Program-made: the position numbers and the translations under genes
Part shown: positions 23,968-33,342 of the stretch, piece by piece
Position numbering within the stretch: position 1 is the stretch's first letter
Layout: the number at the start of each line of letters is the position of its first letter
Notes under the pieces: generated by a model
The model's input: only the letters and a program-made list of their open reading frames with translations
Told to the model about the DNA's origin: nothing
Databases searched by the model: none
Assembly (NCBI GenBank): GCA_902363555.1
Contig: CABJAM010000007.1
Coordinates: 466,256-530,255 of the forward strand
DNA length: 64,000 nucleotides
Reading direction: 5' to 3'
From: Lachnospiraceae bacterium
GTDB lineage: Bacteria > Bacillota > Clostridia > Lachnospirales > Lachnospiraceae

Positions 23968-26823
23968 TTATTTCTTTTTGTCTTTTTCTAAATATTTTTT
24001 AATATATGCGCCGGTATAGGACTCGGGAACCTTTGCGACCTCCTCCGGTGTACCCTTTGCGATCACAGTACCGCCCCGGTCTCCGCCGTTAGGTCCGATA
24101 TCAATAATATAGTCGGCTGTTTTGATCACATCCAGATTGTGCTCGATGACAATAACTGTATTTCCACCTTCCGTGAGACGGTGAAGGATCTCGATCAGCT
24201 TATGCACATCGGCAAAATGCAGGCCGGTGGTAGGCTCATCTAATATATAGATCGTCTTTCCGGTGCTTCTCCGGCTCAGCTCTGTGGCCAGCTTCACCCG
24301 CTGCGCTTCACCGCCGGAAAGCTGGGTGGACGGCTGACCAAGCTTGATATAGGACAGACCCACGTCATTGAGCGTTTCCATCTTGCGGCGTATGGAAGGT
24401 ACGTTTTCAAAAAACTCCAGAGCTTCCTCCACAGTCATATCCAGCACGTCATAAATATTCTTCCCTTTATACTTAACCTCCAGCGTCTCCCGGTTATAGC
24501 GATTGCCGCGGCAGACCTCACAAGGTACGTAAATATCCGAAAGGAAATGCATCTCGATTTTAATTATACCGTCGCCGGAGCAGGCCTCACAGCGGCCGCC
24601 CTTTACATTAAAACTGAAACGGCCCTTTTTGTAGCCCCGCTCTTTGGCATCAGTCGTGGATGCAAACAGATCACGGATCATATCAAACACCCCGGTATAG
24701 GTCGCTGGATTGGAGCGCGGTGTCCGTCCGATCGGGGACTGATCAATATCGATCACCTTGTCCAACTGCTCAAGACCTTCGATATCCTTATGCTTTCCGG
24801 GCCGGGATGTGCGTGCATGGTTCAGGTCCCGGGCCAGACGTTTATAAAGGATTTCATTGACCAGCGAGCTTTTTCCGGAACCGGATACACCGGTGACACA
24901 GGTAAAGACACCGATCGGGAACTTAACATCGATATTTTTAAGGTTATTTTCTCTGGCTCCACGGACCGTCAGCCAGCCCATGGGCTTGCGCCGTGTTTCG
25001 GGTACAGGGATACGGATACGGCCGCTTAAGTAGGCGCCGGTGATAGAATCTTTATTCGCCATGATCTCCTGAGCATTCCCCTGAGCAATGACATATCCAC
25101 CGTGCTCGCCAGCCCCCGGTCCGATATCCACAATATGGTCAGCCTCCATCATCGTATCCTCGTCGTGCTCCACAACGATCAGTGTATTTCCCAGATCCCG
25201 GAGGTTTTTCAATGTTTTGAGCAGCTTATCGTTATCCTTCTGATGAAGGCCGATGCTGGGCTCATCCAGAATATAGGCCACACCCACAAGTCCGGAGCCA
25301 ATCTGGGTCGCCAGACGGATACGCTGTGCTTCACCGCCGGATAAAGAGGCCGTAGCTCTGGACAGCATAAGATAATCCAGCCCCACATCAATAAGAAAGC
25401 CCACTCTGGCCCGAATCTCCTTAATGATCTGGTCGCCGATCAGATACTGCTGCTCGGTCAGGTCCATATGCTCAACAAAATTTGCCAGCTCCAGCATGGA
25501 CATATCTGTAATTTCAGAAATATTTTTATCGCTCACAGTGACAGCCAGCGACTCTTTTTTAAGACGACGGCCGCCGCACTCATTACACGGAGTAATGGTC
25601 ATAAAGTTCTCATATTCCTGCTTCATCATCTCCGAGCTTGTCTCGCGGTAACGCCGTTCCATGTTTTTAATGAGCCCGTCAAAAGCCACGTCATATATCC
25701 CCTGGCCTCTCTGACCGCGGTAATGTACCTTCACTTCATGGCCGTTCGTTCCGTAAATCAGAATATTCTGTATATTTTCAGGATAGTCCTGGAAAGGCGT
25801 GGTCAGCTCAAAGTTATATTCTTTGGCCAATGCGACTAAAATGGCATGGGTAAAGCTACTGCTTTCCGTAGCCGACTGCCAGCCCATGGCCGCGATGGCT
25901 CCCTCGGCAATGCTCAGCGACCGGTCCGGAATCATCAGATCCATATCAAATTCCATACGGTAGCCCAGCCCCAAACAGACCGGACAGGCTCCGAATGGGT
26001 TATTAAAGGAGAATACCCTAGGCTCGATTTCATCCAGGCTGATGCCACAGTCCGGACATGAAAAGCTCTGACTGAACGTCATCGCCTCACCGCCGATCAC
26101 ATCCACAACAACCAGACCCTCGGCCAGCTTCAGCGCAGTTTCCAGGGAATCGGTCAGACGCTTTTCAATCCCTTCACGATTTGCCAGACGGTCGATGACG
26201 ATTTCAATGTTATGCTTTTTATTTTTATCCAGCTTGATTTCTTCCGATAACTCATATAAATTACCGTCCACCATGACACGGACATAGCCGCTGCGCTTAG
26301 CATTTTCAAACAGCTTTACGTGCTGGCCCTTGCGTCCGCGGACAACCGGAGCGAGAACCTGAAACTTGGTCTGCGGCGGCAAAGACATGACGGCATCCAC
26401 CATCTGGTCAACCGTCTGCTTTTTGATCTCCTTGCCACACTTGGGGCAATGGGGGATACCGATTCGGGCATAGAGCAGACGCAGATAATCGTAAATCTCG
26501 GTGACTGTTCCTACGGTGGAACGGGGGTTACGGTTCGTGGACTTCTGGTCAATGGAAATCGCCGGGGATAAGCCGCTGATGCTTTCCACATTGGGCTTCT
26601 CCATCTGTCCGAGGAACTGGCGGGCATAGGACGATAAGGATTCCATATATCTGCGCTGTCCTTCGGCATATATCGTATCAAAAGCCAGAGATGACTTACC
26701 GGAGCCCGATAATCCGGTCAGCACCACCAGCTCATTTCTGGGGATTTGCAAATCGATGCCTTTGAGATTATGCTCCCGGGCACCTTTAATTGTTATATAT
26801 TCTTTTACAAGATCTTTAGCCAT
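23968..26823 (-). CDS. uvrA: Excinuclease ABC subunit A
   Basis: Damage-recognition ATPase of nucleotide excision repair, acting with UvrB and UvrC. 951 residues, normal length. Two ABC ATPase modules are visible: GLSGSGKSS with LSGGEAQRIRLA, and GVSGSGKSS with LSGGEAQRVKLA. Zinc-finger cysteines are seen at CPKCGKE, CPDCG/CPVC and CEACSGDG...CEVC. I start at the second ATG (26821-26823), 7 nt after AGAGG; the first ATG is only 1-2 nt from that site. uvrB lies 3 kb away on the other strand. Confidence 0.98.
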   Translation of the reverse strand: MAKDLVKEYITIKGAREHNLKGIDLQIPRNELVVLTGLSGSGKSSLAFDTIYAEGQRRYMESLSSYARQFLGQMEKPNVESISGLSPAISIDQKSTNRNPRSTVGTVTEIYDYLRLLYARIGIPHCPKCGKEIKKQTVDQMVDAVMSLPPQTKFQVLAPVVRGRKGQHVKLFENAKRSGYVRVMVDGNLYELSEEIKLDKNKKHNIEIVIDRLANREGIEKRLTDSLETALKLAEGLVVVDVIGGEAMTFSQSFSCPDCGISLDEIEPRVFSFNNPFGACPVCLGLGYRMEFDMDLMIPDRSLSIAEGAIAAMGWQSATESSSFTHAILVALAKEYNFELTTPFQDYPENIQNILIYGTNGHEVKVHYRGQRGQGIYDVAFDGLIKNMERRYRETSSEMMKQEYENFMTITPCNECGGRRLKKESLAVTVSDKNISEITDMSMLELANFVEHMDLTEQQYLIGDQIIKEIRARVGFLIDVGLDYLMLSRATASLSGGEAQRIRLATQIGSGLVGVAYILDEPSIGLHQKDNDKLLKTLKNLRDLGNTLIVVEHDEDTMMEADHIVDIGPGAGEHGGYVIAQGNAQEIMANKDSITGAYLSGRIRIPVPETRRKPMGWLTVRGARENNLKNIDVKFPIGVFTCVTGVSGSGKSSLVNEILYKRLARDLNHARTSRPGKHKDIEGLEQLDKVIDIDQSPIGRTPRSNPATYTGVFDMIRDLFASTTDAKERGYKKGRFSFNVKGGRCEACSGDGIIKIEMHFLSDIYVPCEVCRGNRYNRETLEVKYKGKNIYDVLDMTVEEALEFFENVPSIRRKMETLNDVGLSYIKLGQPSTQLSGGEAQRVKLATELSRRSTGKTIYILDEPTTGLHFADVHKLIEILHRLTEGGNTVIVIEHNLDVIKTADYIIDIGPNGGDRGGTVIAKGTPEEVAKVPESYTGAYIKKYLEKDKKK

Positions 26824-26829
26824 AATCAT

Positions 26830-27293
26830 TCCTCTTTCGCTGTAAATATGTTACGGTCCGCCAAAGCGTGTTTTATAATTCATTCCGGCATATAACGTAA
26901 ATGCCGTAACAGTTCAAAGGCACCGAACTGCTTCAAATAACCTTCTCGGATTGTGTATAAACAGTATAGCACAGCCGCAAGGCAAAATCAAACATTTGTT
27001 CGCTTTTGTTTTATTAGTTTTTCTCATAAGTAAATGCTTACTTTACCCATCCTAAAGAAAATCATTCACCAGCGCCCACTTCCGCGCGCTTTACTTTTGG
27101 ATATCTCCTATTATAATAGTATGATTTTCATATTGCAATATCAAGATAAAGGAAAATTATAATAAAAACTTGCTCAGAGGACTATGGACATCGATCTTAC
27201 GCTGTCCGTATTCCGATAGAAATCGTTATAAAATATGATATATTATAGAAATTAAATACCCTGTAAAAAAATATAAAAAAGGTGTATACGAAA
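26830..27293. other. Intergenic region between uvrA and the DUF134-NifX gene
   Basis: About 460 nt without a supported gene. It holds the uvrA promoter (26963-26991) and A+T-rich sequence. I see no ORF with a ribosome binding site and no recognisable RNA. Confidence 0.4.
26963..26991 (-). promoter_or_regulatory. Promoter of uvrA
   Basis: On the minus strand, TTGATT, a 17-nt spacer and TATACT (with TG one base before it, an extended -10) lie about 140 nt upstream of the uvrA start. I see no clear LexA box overlapping it. Confidence 0.65.
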
Positions 27294-27324
27294 ACAGTTC
27301 CGGTCGTACTTCAACCGGAACTGT
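27294..27324 (-). terminator. Terminator of the DUF134-NifX gene
   Basis: ACAGTTCCGGT / ACCGGAACTGT, an 11-bp perfect stem with a 9-nt loop, followed on the minus strand by TTTT and, a little later, TTTTTT. It lies 44 nt after the gene. Confidence 0.85.
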
Positions 27325-27367
27325 ATGTCCATACATAAGAAATGCTGCCGCCGAGCCCATACGCTAC

Positions 27368-28201
27368 TCAGCGATGGCCGCAGCATCCACCATTCCCATG
27401 TCCTTCTCCATGATGACCACAGCCGCCACCATCATGTCTCTCTCCATGATGGCCACAACCACCGCCCTCATGCCCATTCCCATGATGGCCGCAGCCGCCT
27501 TCATGGTGGTGACCATGATGATCACATTCCGTATTGGGATCGTAATTCAGATTTCCGGCCAAAAAGGATTCCACCTGGGCATCGGCATCACCGGCAGCCC
27601 CGGCGTAAAGCTCGATCCCCATCTCAGCCAGGGCGTTTCTGGCGCCGCCGCCAATACCGCCGCAGATCAATGTCGTCACTTCCAGAGTCTTGAGAAAGCC
27701 GGCCAGCGCGCCGTGGCCGCTGCCATTGGTATCCACAACCTGGCTGGATACAGCCTTTCCGTCCTCTACGGTGTAAATTTTAAACTGCTGTGTATGACCA
27801 AAATGCTGAAATACCTGTCCATTTTCATAAGTTACTGCTATTTTCATATTTATTTCTCCTTTCATTGATTGCCCGCTGATGTCACCAGATCGATGGCCAG
27901 TCTGCGGTGAAATCTCATAATTACCGCCGCGGATCGTCAGCCGCGTTCCTTCCACCAAATATCTGGCAAGCTTCCTGCGGGCGTCTGTGTAAAGGGCCTG
28001 AACTGTTGCCCGGCCCACGTCCATCTGCGAAGCCGCCGCTTCCTGGGTAAGTCCGAGATAATCGATTAGCCGGATAGTTTCATATTCCTCCACGCACATG
28101 ATGATCTCCATAGCGCCGCCGCTTTGGCAGCCGGTTCCAGAAGCAAACTGCTGGCATACCGGCATACGGCATACTCTTTTACATTTATTCGGCCGTGGCA
28201 T
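27368..28201 (-). CDS. DUF134 DNA-binding domain fused to NifX/NifB-type domain with His/Cys tail
   Basis: 277 residues in three parts. Residues 1-100 are a DUF134 domain (MPRPNKCKRVCRMP, then an HTH: GLTQEAAASQMDVGRATVQALY). Residues ~118-215 are a dinitrogenase iron-molybdenum cofactor-binding (NifX/NifB C-terminal) domain (MKIAVTYENGQVFQHFGHT ... ICGGIGGGARNALAEMGIE). Residues ~222-277 are four near-repeats of GGGCGHHGEGH type, a likely metal-binding tail. These two domains are more often separate neighbouring genes. It may sense a metal or metal cluster and regulate transcription; no nif genes are nearby. AGGGAGG precedes the ATG. Confidence 0.88.
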   Translation of the reverse strand: MPRPNKCKRVCRMPVCQQFASGTGCQSGGAMEIIMCVEEYETIRLIDYLGLTQEAAASQMDVGRATVQALYTDARRKLARYLVEGTRLTIRGGNYEISPQTGHRSGDISGQSMKGEINMKIAVTYENGQVFQHFGHTQQFKIYTVEDGKAVSSQVVDTNGSGHGALAGFLKTLEVTTLICGGIGGGARNALAEMGIELYAGAAGDADAQVESFLAGNLNYDPNTECDHHGHHHEGGCGHHGNGHEGGGCGHHGERHDGGGCGHHGEGHGNGGCCGHR

Positions 28202-28332
28202 GTTCTACCTCCCTCTTATAGTTATTGGCATTTGCTAATAATAAATATAAGCCTGATTTTTATTTTTGTCAAGCACTAATTATTAACATATGTCAAAAAT
28301 AAAGAATTGTCTTGGCCTTTTCTGTATATTTA

Positions 28333-28461
28333 TGGTACAATGGCCACAAGGTGGTCTTTGTACCTGCGCAGGCCGGTTTTTGCTCCCGCCGCAAAAAGCC
28401 GGGTGCTGTCATCCGCCGGAGGCTGCCGCAGCCGCTTGGGCTGTGGTACAATGACCACAGG
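28333..28461 (+). promoter_or_regulatory. Duplicated promoter/operator motif upstream of the ROK gene
   Basis: TGGTACAATGGCCACAAG (28333-28350) and TGGTACAATGACCACAGG (28444-28461) are near-identical direct repeats 111 nt apart. Each contains an extended -10 (TG-G-TACAAT). The second forms the palindrome TGTGGT-N6-ACCACA (28442-28459). The first can also pair with GGTGGTCTTTGTACC just downstream. Likely a promoter bound by the ROK protein itself. Confidence 0.6.
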
Positions 28462-28484
28462 ATTATTAGAAACGGGGAAATGTC

Positions 28485-29645
28485 ATGCCATCACTTGGAA
28501 ATCAGGAATATATACGGGATATGAACAGCCGGCTGGTGCTTCAGCAAATTATAAATAAAGAACCGATTTCAAGAGCCGATCTGGCCAAAACACTGGGTCT
28601 TACCAAAGCCACCATCTCATCCATCGTCCAGTCATTTATCGATGACGCCTATGTGATCGAGGTGGGCAGTCTGGACACGACCAAGGGGCGCAAGCCCATA
28701 CTGCTCCGATTTAATGCAGACTGCGCGTCCACTCTGGCCGTCGATTTAAGCGTGGATAATATTACCATCCTCATTTCCAACCTCCGCGGTGAAAAATGTC
28801 AGATTTTCCAGCACCCCAATAAAGCTATGGAAACTCCGGAATCACAGCTCTGCCGCTACATTGAGGAAGCCATGGAGCATTGTCCGCAGACACACTATGG
28901 CGTCATCGGCATCGCTGTGGGTATCCATGGAATCGTGCATGATAATGAGATCATGTTTACGCCCTACTATCAGCTCTCCTCTCTCAACCTGCGGCAGTAT
29001 CTGGAGGAATATTTTAACATACCGGTCTATGTGGAAAATGAAGCCAATTTGTCGGCCATCGGCGAAAAAACCTATTATTATAATTACCCAAGCCTGATCA
29101 ATATCAGCGTCCATTCCGGTGTGGGCATGGGTATTATTCTGGACCATCGCCTGTATACCGGGCTTAACGGCTACGCCGGAGAATTTGGCCACACCATTAT
29201 TGAGCCGGACGGAAAACCCTGCCCATGTGGAAATCATGGCTGCTTTGAACAATATGCCTCCGAGCGGGCGATCCTGGCGCTTTACCGTCAGCGCAGCAAC
29301 CGGCCCATGGCGACCACCGAGCAGCTCTGTGAGGCCTATTTAAAAAACGAGCCGGAGGCCATTCACTGCATCGACACTTTTGTCAAATACATGGCCATAG
29401 GGCTGAATAATATTTTAAATATTTTCAATCCTGATATTGTGGTCATCAACAGTGTTTTTACAATGAATATCCCGAATCTGATTCCACAGGTATGCTCCCG
29501 ACTGTACAATTCTTTAAGCCGGAGCTGCACATTTGTGCCCTCGATCCTCCAGGATATGTCCATTTTACTGGGCGGCTCCTGTGTTTGTATGAAAAACTTC
29601 CTGAAAGTTCAAAATGTTGAATTTAAACCCCTTGAAAAGCAATAG
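28485..29645 (+). CDS. ROK family transcriptional repressor (XylR/NagC type)
   Basis: 386 residues. An N-terminal winged HTH (about 10-65: LVLQQIINKEPISRADLAKTLGLTKATISSIV, read in two pieces) is followed by a ROK sugar-kinase-like domain. ROK signatures are GYAGEFGHTIIEPDGKPC and the zinc-binding CPCGNHGCFEQYAS. The start is supported by GGGG 7 nt upstream. Such proteins repress carbohydrate genes and are released by the sugar. No sugar genes are adjacent, so the regulon is unknown; duplicated operator-like motifs upstream point to autoregulation. Confidence 0.92.
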   Translation: MPSLGNQEYIRDMNSRLVLQQIINKEPISRADLAKTLGLTKATISSIVQSFIDDAYVIEVGSLDTTKGRKPILLRFNADCASTLAVDLSVDNITILISNLRGEKCQIFQHPNKAMETPESQLCRYIEEAMEHCPQTHYGVIGIAVGIHGIVHDNEIMFTPYYQLSSLNLRQYLEEYFNIPVYVENEANLSAIGEKTYYYNYPSLINISVHSGVGMGIILDHRLYTGLNGYAGEFGHTIIEPDGKPCPCGNHGCFEQYASERAILALYRQRSNRPMATTEQLCEAYLKNEPEAIHCIDTFVKYMAIGLNNILNIFNPDIVVINSVFTMNIPNLIPQVCSRLYNSLSRSCTFVPSILQDMSILLGGSCVCMKNFLKVQNVEFKPLEKQ

Positions 29646-29660
29646 CATATGAGGTAGAAT

Positions 29661-29688
29661 AAAAGCAAGAACAAATGTTCTTGCTTTT
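29661..29688 (+). terminator. Terminator of the ROK gene
   Basis: AAAAGCAAGAAC / GTTCTTGCTTTT, a 12-bp perfect stem with a 4-nt loop ending in TTTT. Symmetrical, so it could act in both directions. Confidence 0.88.
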
Positions 29689-29774
29689 ATAATTGACTAT
29701 ACACCCGCGAAATTCGCATTTCCCACATACAACCATTTTGCTGCCGTGGGCAGCAGACAGCCAGGAGGAATATT

Positions 29775-31763
29775 ATGGATCATTTTGAATTAGTATCAGA
29801 ATACAAGCCCACCGGCGACCAGCCCCAGGCCATAGAACAGCTTGTGCGTGGGTTTAAGGAGGGAAATCAGTTTGAAACGCTGTTAGGTGTTACCGGCTCA
29901 GGTAAGACCTTTACCATGGCGAACGTCATCCAGCAGCTTAACAAGCCGACACTCATCCTCGCCCACAACAAAACGCTGGCCGCTCAGCTCTACGGTGAAT
30001 TTAAGGAGTTTTTTCCAAATAATGCCGTGGAATATTTTGTCTCCTACTACGATTATTATCAGCCGGAGGCCTATGTACCATCCTCGGACACCTATATTGA
30101 AAAGGATTCCGCCATCAACGAGGAGATCGATAAGCTGCGCCATTCGGCCACAGCCGCATTGTCCGAGCGCAGGGATGTGATCATCGTCTCCTCTGTATCG
30201 TGCATTTACGGTCTTGGTAGTCCGGTGGACTATCAGAGCATGGTCATTTCCCTGCGCCCAGGCATGATCAAGGACAGGGATGAAACGATCCGAAAGCTCA
30301 TCGACATCCAGTACACCCGAAACGATATGGATTTCAAGCGGGGAAGCTTCCGCGTCCGCGGCGACGTCCTGGAGATTTTCCCGGCAGCCGCCACAGATAC
30401 GGCCATCCGCGTGGAATTTTTCGGAGATGAGGTGGACCGGATCGGTGAATTTGACCCGCTCACCGGGGAGGTGAAGTCCTACCTGATGCACACCGCCATC
30501 TTTCCTGCCTCCCACTACGTCGTTCCGCCGGAACAGATGGAGCGGGCCATCATCGATATCGAGGCCGAACTCAAGGAGCGGGTCCGCTACTTTAAAAGTG
30601 AGGACAAGCTGCTGGAAGCCCAGAGAATTTCTGAGCGAACCAACTTTGATATCGAGATGATGCGGGAAACCGGCTTCTGCTCCGGTATTGAAAACTATTC
30701 GATGCATATGGCCGGACTCAAGCCGGGGGACCCGCCCTATACGCTGATAGATTATTTTCCGGATGACTTCCTTATGATCGTGGATGAGTCCCATATCACC
30801 ATTCCCCAGGTGCGGGGCATGTATGCCGGCGACCAGTCGCGGAAAACGACGCTGGTGGAATACGGCTTCCGCCTTCCGTCGGCCAAGGATAACCGTCCGT
30901 TAAGCTTTAGTGAGTTTGAGACAAAGATCGACCAGATGCTTTTCGTATCCGCCACACCGAACGTCTATGAGAAGGAACACGAGCTGCTCCGCGCTGAGCA
31001 GATTATCCGTCCGACCGGTCTGTTAGACCCTGAGATCACCGTGCGCCCGGTGGAGGGCCAGATCGACGACCTGGTTTCTGAGGTAAATAAAGAGACGGCC
31101 CAGGGCCATAAGGTGCTGATCACCACATTGACCAAGCGTATGGCCGAGGATTTAACCGATTATATGAAGGATCTGGGCATCCGCGTCAAATATCTCCATT
31201 CCGATATCGATACACTGGAACGGACGGAGATTGTGCGGGATCTCCGTATGAACGTTTTTGATGTTCTCGTGGGAATCAACCTGCTCCGTGAAGGTCTGGA
31301 TATTCCGGAGATCACTCTTGTTGCCATTCTGGACGCCGACAAGGAAGGCTTCCTCCGTTCTGAGACGTCCCTGATCCAGACAGTGGGCCGCGCCGCCCGT
31401 AATACCGACGGGCACGTGATCATGTACGCGGATTCCATCACTGATTCCATGGACCGGGCCATCAGTGAAACAAACCGACGCCGGGCCATCCAGCAGAAAT
31501 ATAACGAGGAACACGGCATCACGCCTCAGACGATCCGCAAGGCAGTCCGCGACCTGATCAGCATTTCCAAGGCTGCCGAGAAACAGGAAAAGGATCTGGC
31601 TAAGGATATGGAATCCATGACTAAAAAGGAACTCCTGGCCCTGGTTTCCAAGCTTACAAAGAAGATGCACACGGCTGCTGCCGACCTGAACTTCGAGGTG
31701 GCCGCTCAACTGCGTGATGAGATGATCGAGGTAAAGAAATACCTCCATGATTTTGATAAATAA
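29775..31763 (+). CDS. uvrB: Excinuclease ABC subunit B
   Basis: DNA helicase-like subunit of nucleotide excision repair that verifies damage handed over by UvrA and recruits UvrC. 662 residues, full length. Walker A is GVTGSGKTFT; the beta-hairpin region is YYDYYQPEAYVPSSDTYIEKD (read in parts); VDESH is the DEAD-type box; motif VI is QTVGRAARN. The C-terminal UVR domain (ALVSKLTKKMHTAAADLNFE) is present. AGGAGG lies just upstream. uvrA is about 3 kb away, transcribed in the opposite direction. Confidence 0.98.
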   Translation: MDHFELVSEYKPTGDQPQAIEQLVRGFKEGNQFETLLGVTGSGKTFTMANVIQQLNKPTLILAHNKTLAAQLYGEFKEFFPNNAVEYFVSYYDYYQPEAYVPSSDTYIEKDSAINEEIDKLRHSATAALSERRDVIIVSSVSCIYGLGSPVDYQSMVISLRPGMIKDRDETIRKLIDIQYTRNDMDFKRGSFRVRGDVLEIFPAAATDTAIRVEFFGDEVDRIGEFDPLTGEVKSYLMHTAIFPASHYVVPPEQMERAIIDIEAELKERVRYFKSEDKLLEAQRISERTNFDIEMMRETGFCSGIENYSMHMAGLKPGDPPYTLIDYFPDDFLMIVDESHITIPQVRGMYAGDQSRKTTLVEYGFRLPSAKDNRPLSFSEFETKIDQMLFVSATPNVYEKEHELLRAEQIIRPTGLLDPEITVRPVEGQIDDLVSEVNKETAQGHKVLITTLTKRMAEDLTDYMKDLGIRVKYLHSDIDTLERTEIVRDLRMNVFDVLVGINLLREGLDIPEITLVAILDADKEGFLRSETSLIQTVGRAARNTDGHVIMYADSITDSMDRAISETNRRRAIQQKYNEEHGITPQTIRKAVRDLISISKAAEKQEKDLAKDMESMTKKELLALVSKLTKKMHTAAADLNFEVAAQLRDEMIEVKKYLHDFDK

Positions 31764-31770
31764 ATCCCTG

Positions 31771-31787
31771 GTGCTCCATCCGGCCAG
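31771..31787. repeat. Second copy of the GTGCTCCATCCGGCCAG repeat end
   Basis: This 17-mer matches the arms of the large palindrome at 6738-6903 (16-17 of 17 positions). It lies 8 nt after the uvrB stop and is not followed by the rest of that element, so it is a partial or divergent copy. Confidence 0.65.
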
Positions 31788-31821
31788 TAACCACACGAGC
31801 AGCCCTATACTAAACGCACAA

Positions 31822-31897
31822 AGGCCGCAGGGATTGCAGCTTTCCGGGGCAGGGCCCAACACCCTGTTCCCGCTAAAATCTGCAATCCCTGCGGCCT
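31822..31897. terminator. Large hairpin between convergent uvrB and ctpA
   Basis: AGGCCGCAGGGATTGCAG (31822-31839) pairs perfectly over 18 bp with 31880-31897; the 40-nt interior can form a further CAGGG/CCCTG stem. No long T-tract follows. It probably acts as a transcription barrier for both genes or is an extragenic palindrome. Confidence 0.65.
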
Positions 31898-31937
31898 AAA
31901 ACATACCGGCTTTCTCGCCAATCGAATACGATTTTCC

Positions 31938-33212
31938 CTATTCTGCCGTCAGCATTTTCTCCATCTGCTGCATTGCGGCATCCAACTGATTATCCCCTTC
32001 CGCTTCACGATCATATTCCACCTCGATATCCGGCGTCACACCCGTTCCGTGGATACATACGCCATTGGGCGTATAGTACTTGGACTGGGTCACCTTTACA
32101 GCGGAACCGTCATCCAATGGCAGGATCACCTGGACAATACCCTTTCCAAACGTCGTCGTTCCCATAACCGTGGCCCATTTGTAATCCTGCAGGGCAGCCG
32201 TAAATATCTCCGCCGCGCTGGCGCTGTTGCCATTGGTCAAAACGATCATGGGCATTTCCAGAACATGCTCCGCATCGGAGGTTTGCTCCTCACGGTTGCC
32301 ATTTTTATCCATCGTATATACGAGCAGTCCTTCCGGTAAAAGCTGGTCAAGCATACTGCAGACACTGGTCAGAAGGCCGCCCGGATTATCGCGGACATCG
32401 AAAATCAGTCCTTTAGCACCCTGATTTTTAAGTTCGCTGATGGCTGTGTTAAACTGCTCCACAGTCACCTCGTCAAACTCTGTAATATGGATATAGCCGA
32501 TGCCATCGGCCTTCATCTCATAAGTCACCGTAGGATTCTGCACGATCCGCCGCTCCACGGTCATATCCAGATATTCTCCGGTGGCAGGACGGTACACGGT
32601 CAGATTCACCGTCGTTCCTTCCTCACCCTTGATTCTGGCAACGACCTGATTGATGTCCTCACCGGTGACCTCCTCACCTTCCACTTCATAGAGGATATCT
32701 TCCTTGCGTATACCGGCTTCATACCCTGGTCCGTTTTCAAATGGATTAACAACCGTGATGATTCCTGTGTTCATATTTTGAGAAACGCTGACGCCGATAC
32801 CGGAATATTCGCCGGAGGAGGATTCCATCAGGTCCGCGTACTCCTCGGCGCTGTAATAGGTCGAATACTTCTCACCCAGGCCGTTCACATAGCCGGTGTA
32901 CATGCTCTCAAGCATTTTTTCCTCGTCGATCTCCGTGTCATTGAGGTAGTAGGCATTGATCACTTTATCAATTTTTTTCAGTTTTTCCTCAATCTCTTTG
33001 GAATATTTAGAAGCATTCGCCGTACCGTCACTTTGGGAGGACGACTGCCCATTGGAATTATTTGCCGTTGTATTTTCACTGTTTTGAGCCTGCCGGTTTG
33101 AAGGCAGCATCCACCAGCCGCTGCAGCCGGCAAATAAGAAAACACAATTGACCAGCAGCGAAACTGCCAGAATAATATACAAGCTTCTTTTTTTACCCAT
33201 GTCTAGCCCCAT
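31938..33212 (-). CDS. ctpA: S41-family C-terminal processing peptidase
   Basis: A 424-residue periplasm-facing serine protease anchored by one N-terminal membrane segment (LYIILAVSLLVNCVFLFAGC) and followed by a Ser/Asn-rich linker. A PDZ domain (about 125-215: IGVSVSQN ... GYEAGIRKEDILYEVEG) precedes the catalytic domain, with the Ser in LTNGNSASAAEIF and the Lys in GTTTFGKGIVQ. The Lys-Ser dyad is intact. An alternative start is the in-frame ATG four codons later. It lies downstream of ftsEX on the same strand, a common Firmicute arrangement. The symbol is used loosely for the family. Confidence 0.9.
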   Translation of the reverse strand: MGLDMGKKRSLYIILAVSLLVNCVFLFAGCSGWWMLPSNRQAQNSENTTANNSNGQSSSQSDGTANASKYSKEIEEKLKKIDKVINAYYLNDTEIDEEKMLESMYTGYVNGLGEKYSTYYSAEEYADLMESSSGEYSGIGVSVSQNMNTGIITVVNPFENGPGYEAGIRKEDILYEVEGEEVTGEDINQVVARIKGEEGTTVNLTVYRPATGEYLDMTVERRIVQNPTVTYEMKADGIGYIHITEFDEVTVEQFNTAISELKNQGAKGLIFDVRDNPGGLLTSVCSMLDQLLPEGLLVYTMDKNGNREEQTSDAEHVLEMPMIVLTNGNSASAAEIFTAALQDYKWATVMGTTTFGKGIVQVILPLDDGSAVKVTQSKYYTPNGVCIHGTGVTPDIEVEYDREAEGDNQLDAAMQQMEKMLTAE

Positions 33213-33287
33213 CTTTCTTAATCTGTTTTATATATGTTACCACAATCATCCAGCGATTAAAACCCGATTCACGATATTTTCACAAAA

Positions 33288-33328
33288 AAAGCTCCGGCCA
33301 GCGCAGTTAGCGCCGAAACCGGAACTTT
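33288..33328 (-). terminator. Terminator of the ftsEX operon
   Basis: On the minus strand, AAAGTTCCGG pairs with CCGGAGCTTT (one G-U), with an internal GGCGC/GCGCT-type stem, followed by TTTTTT. It lies 15 nt after ftsX. Confidence 0.8.
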
Positions 33329-33342
33329 TAGCATTTGTAAAA

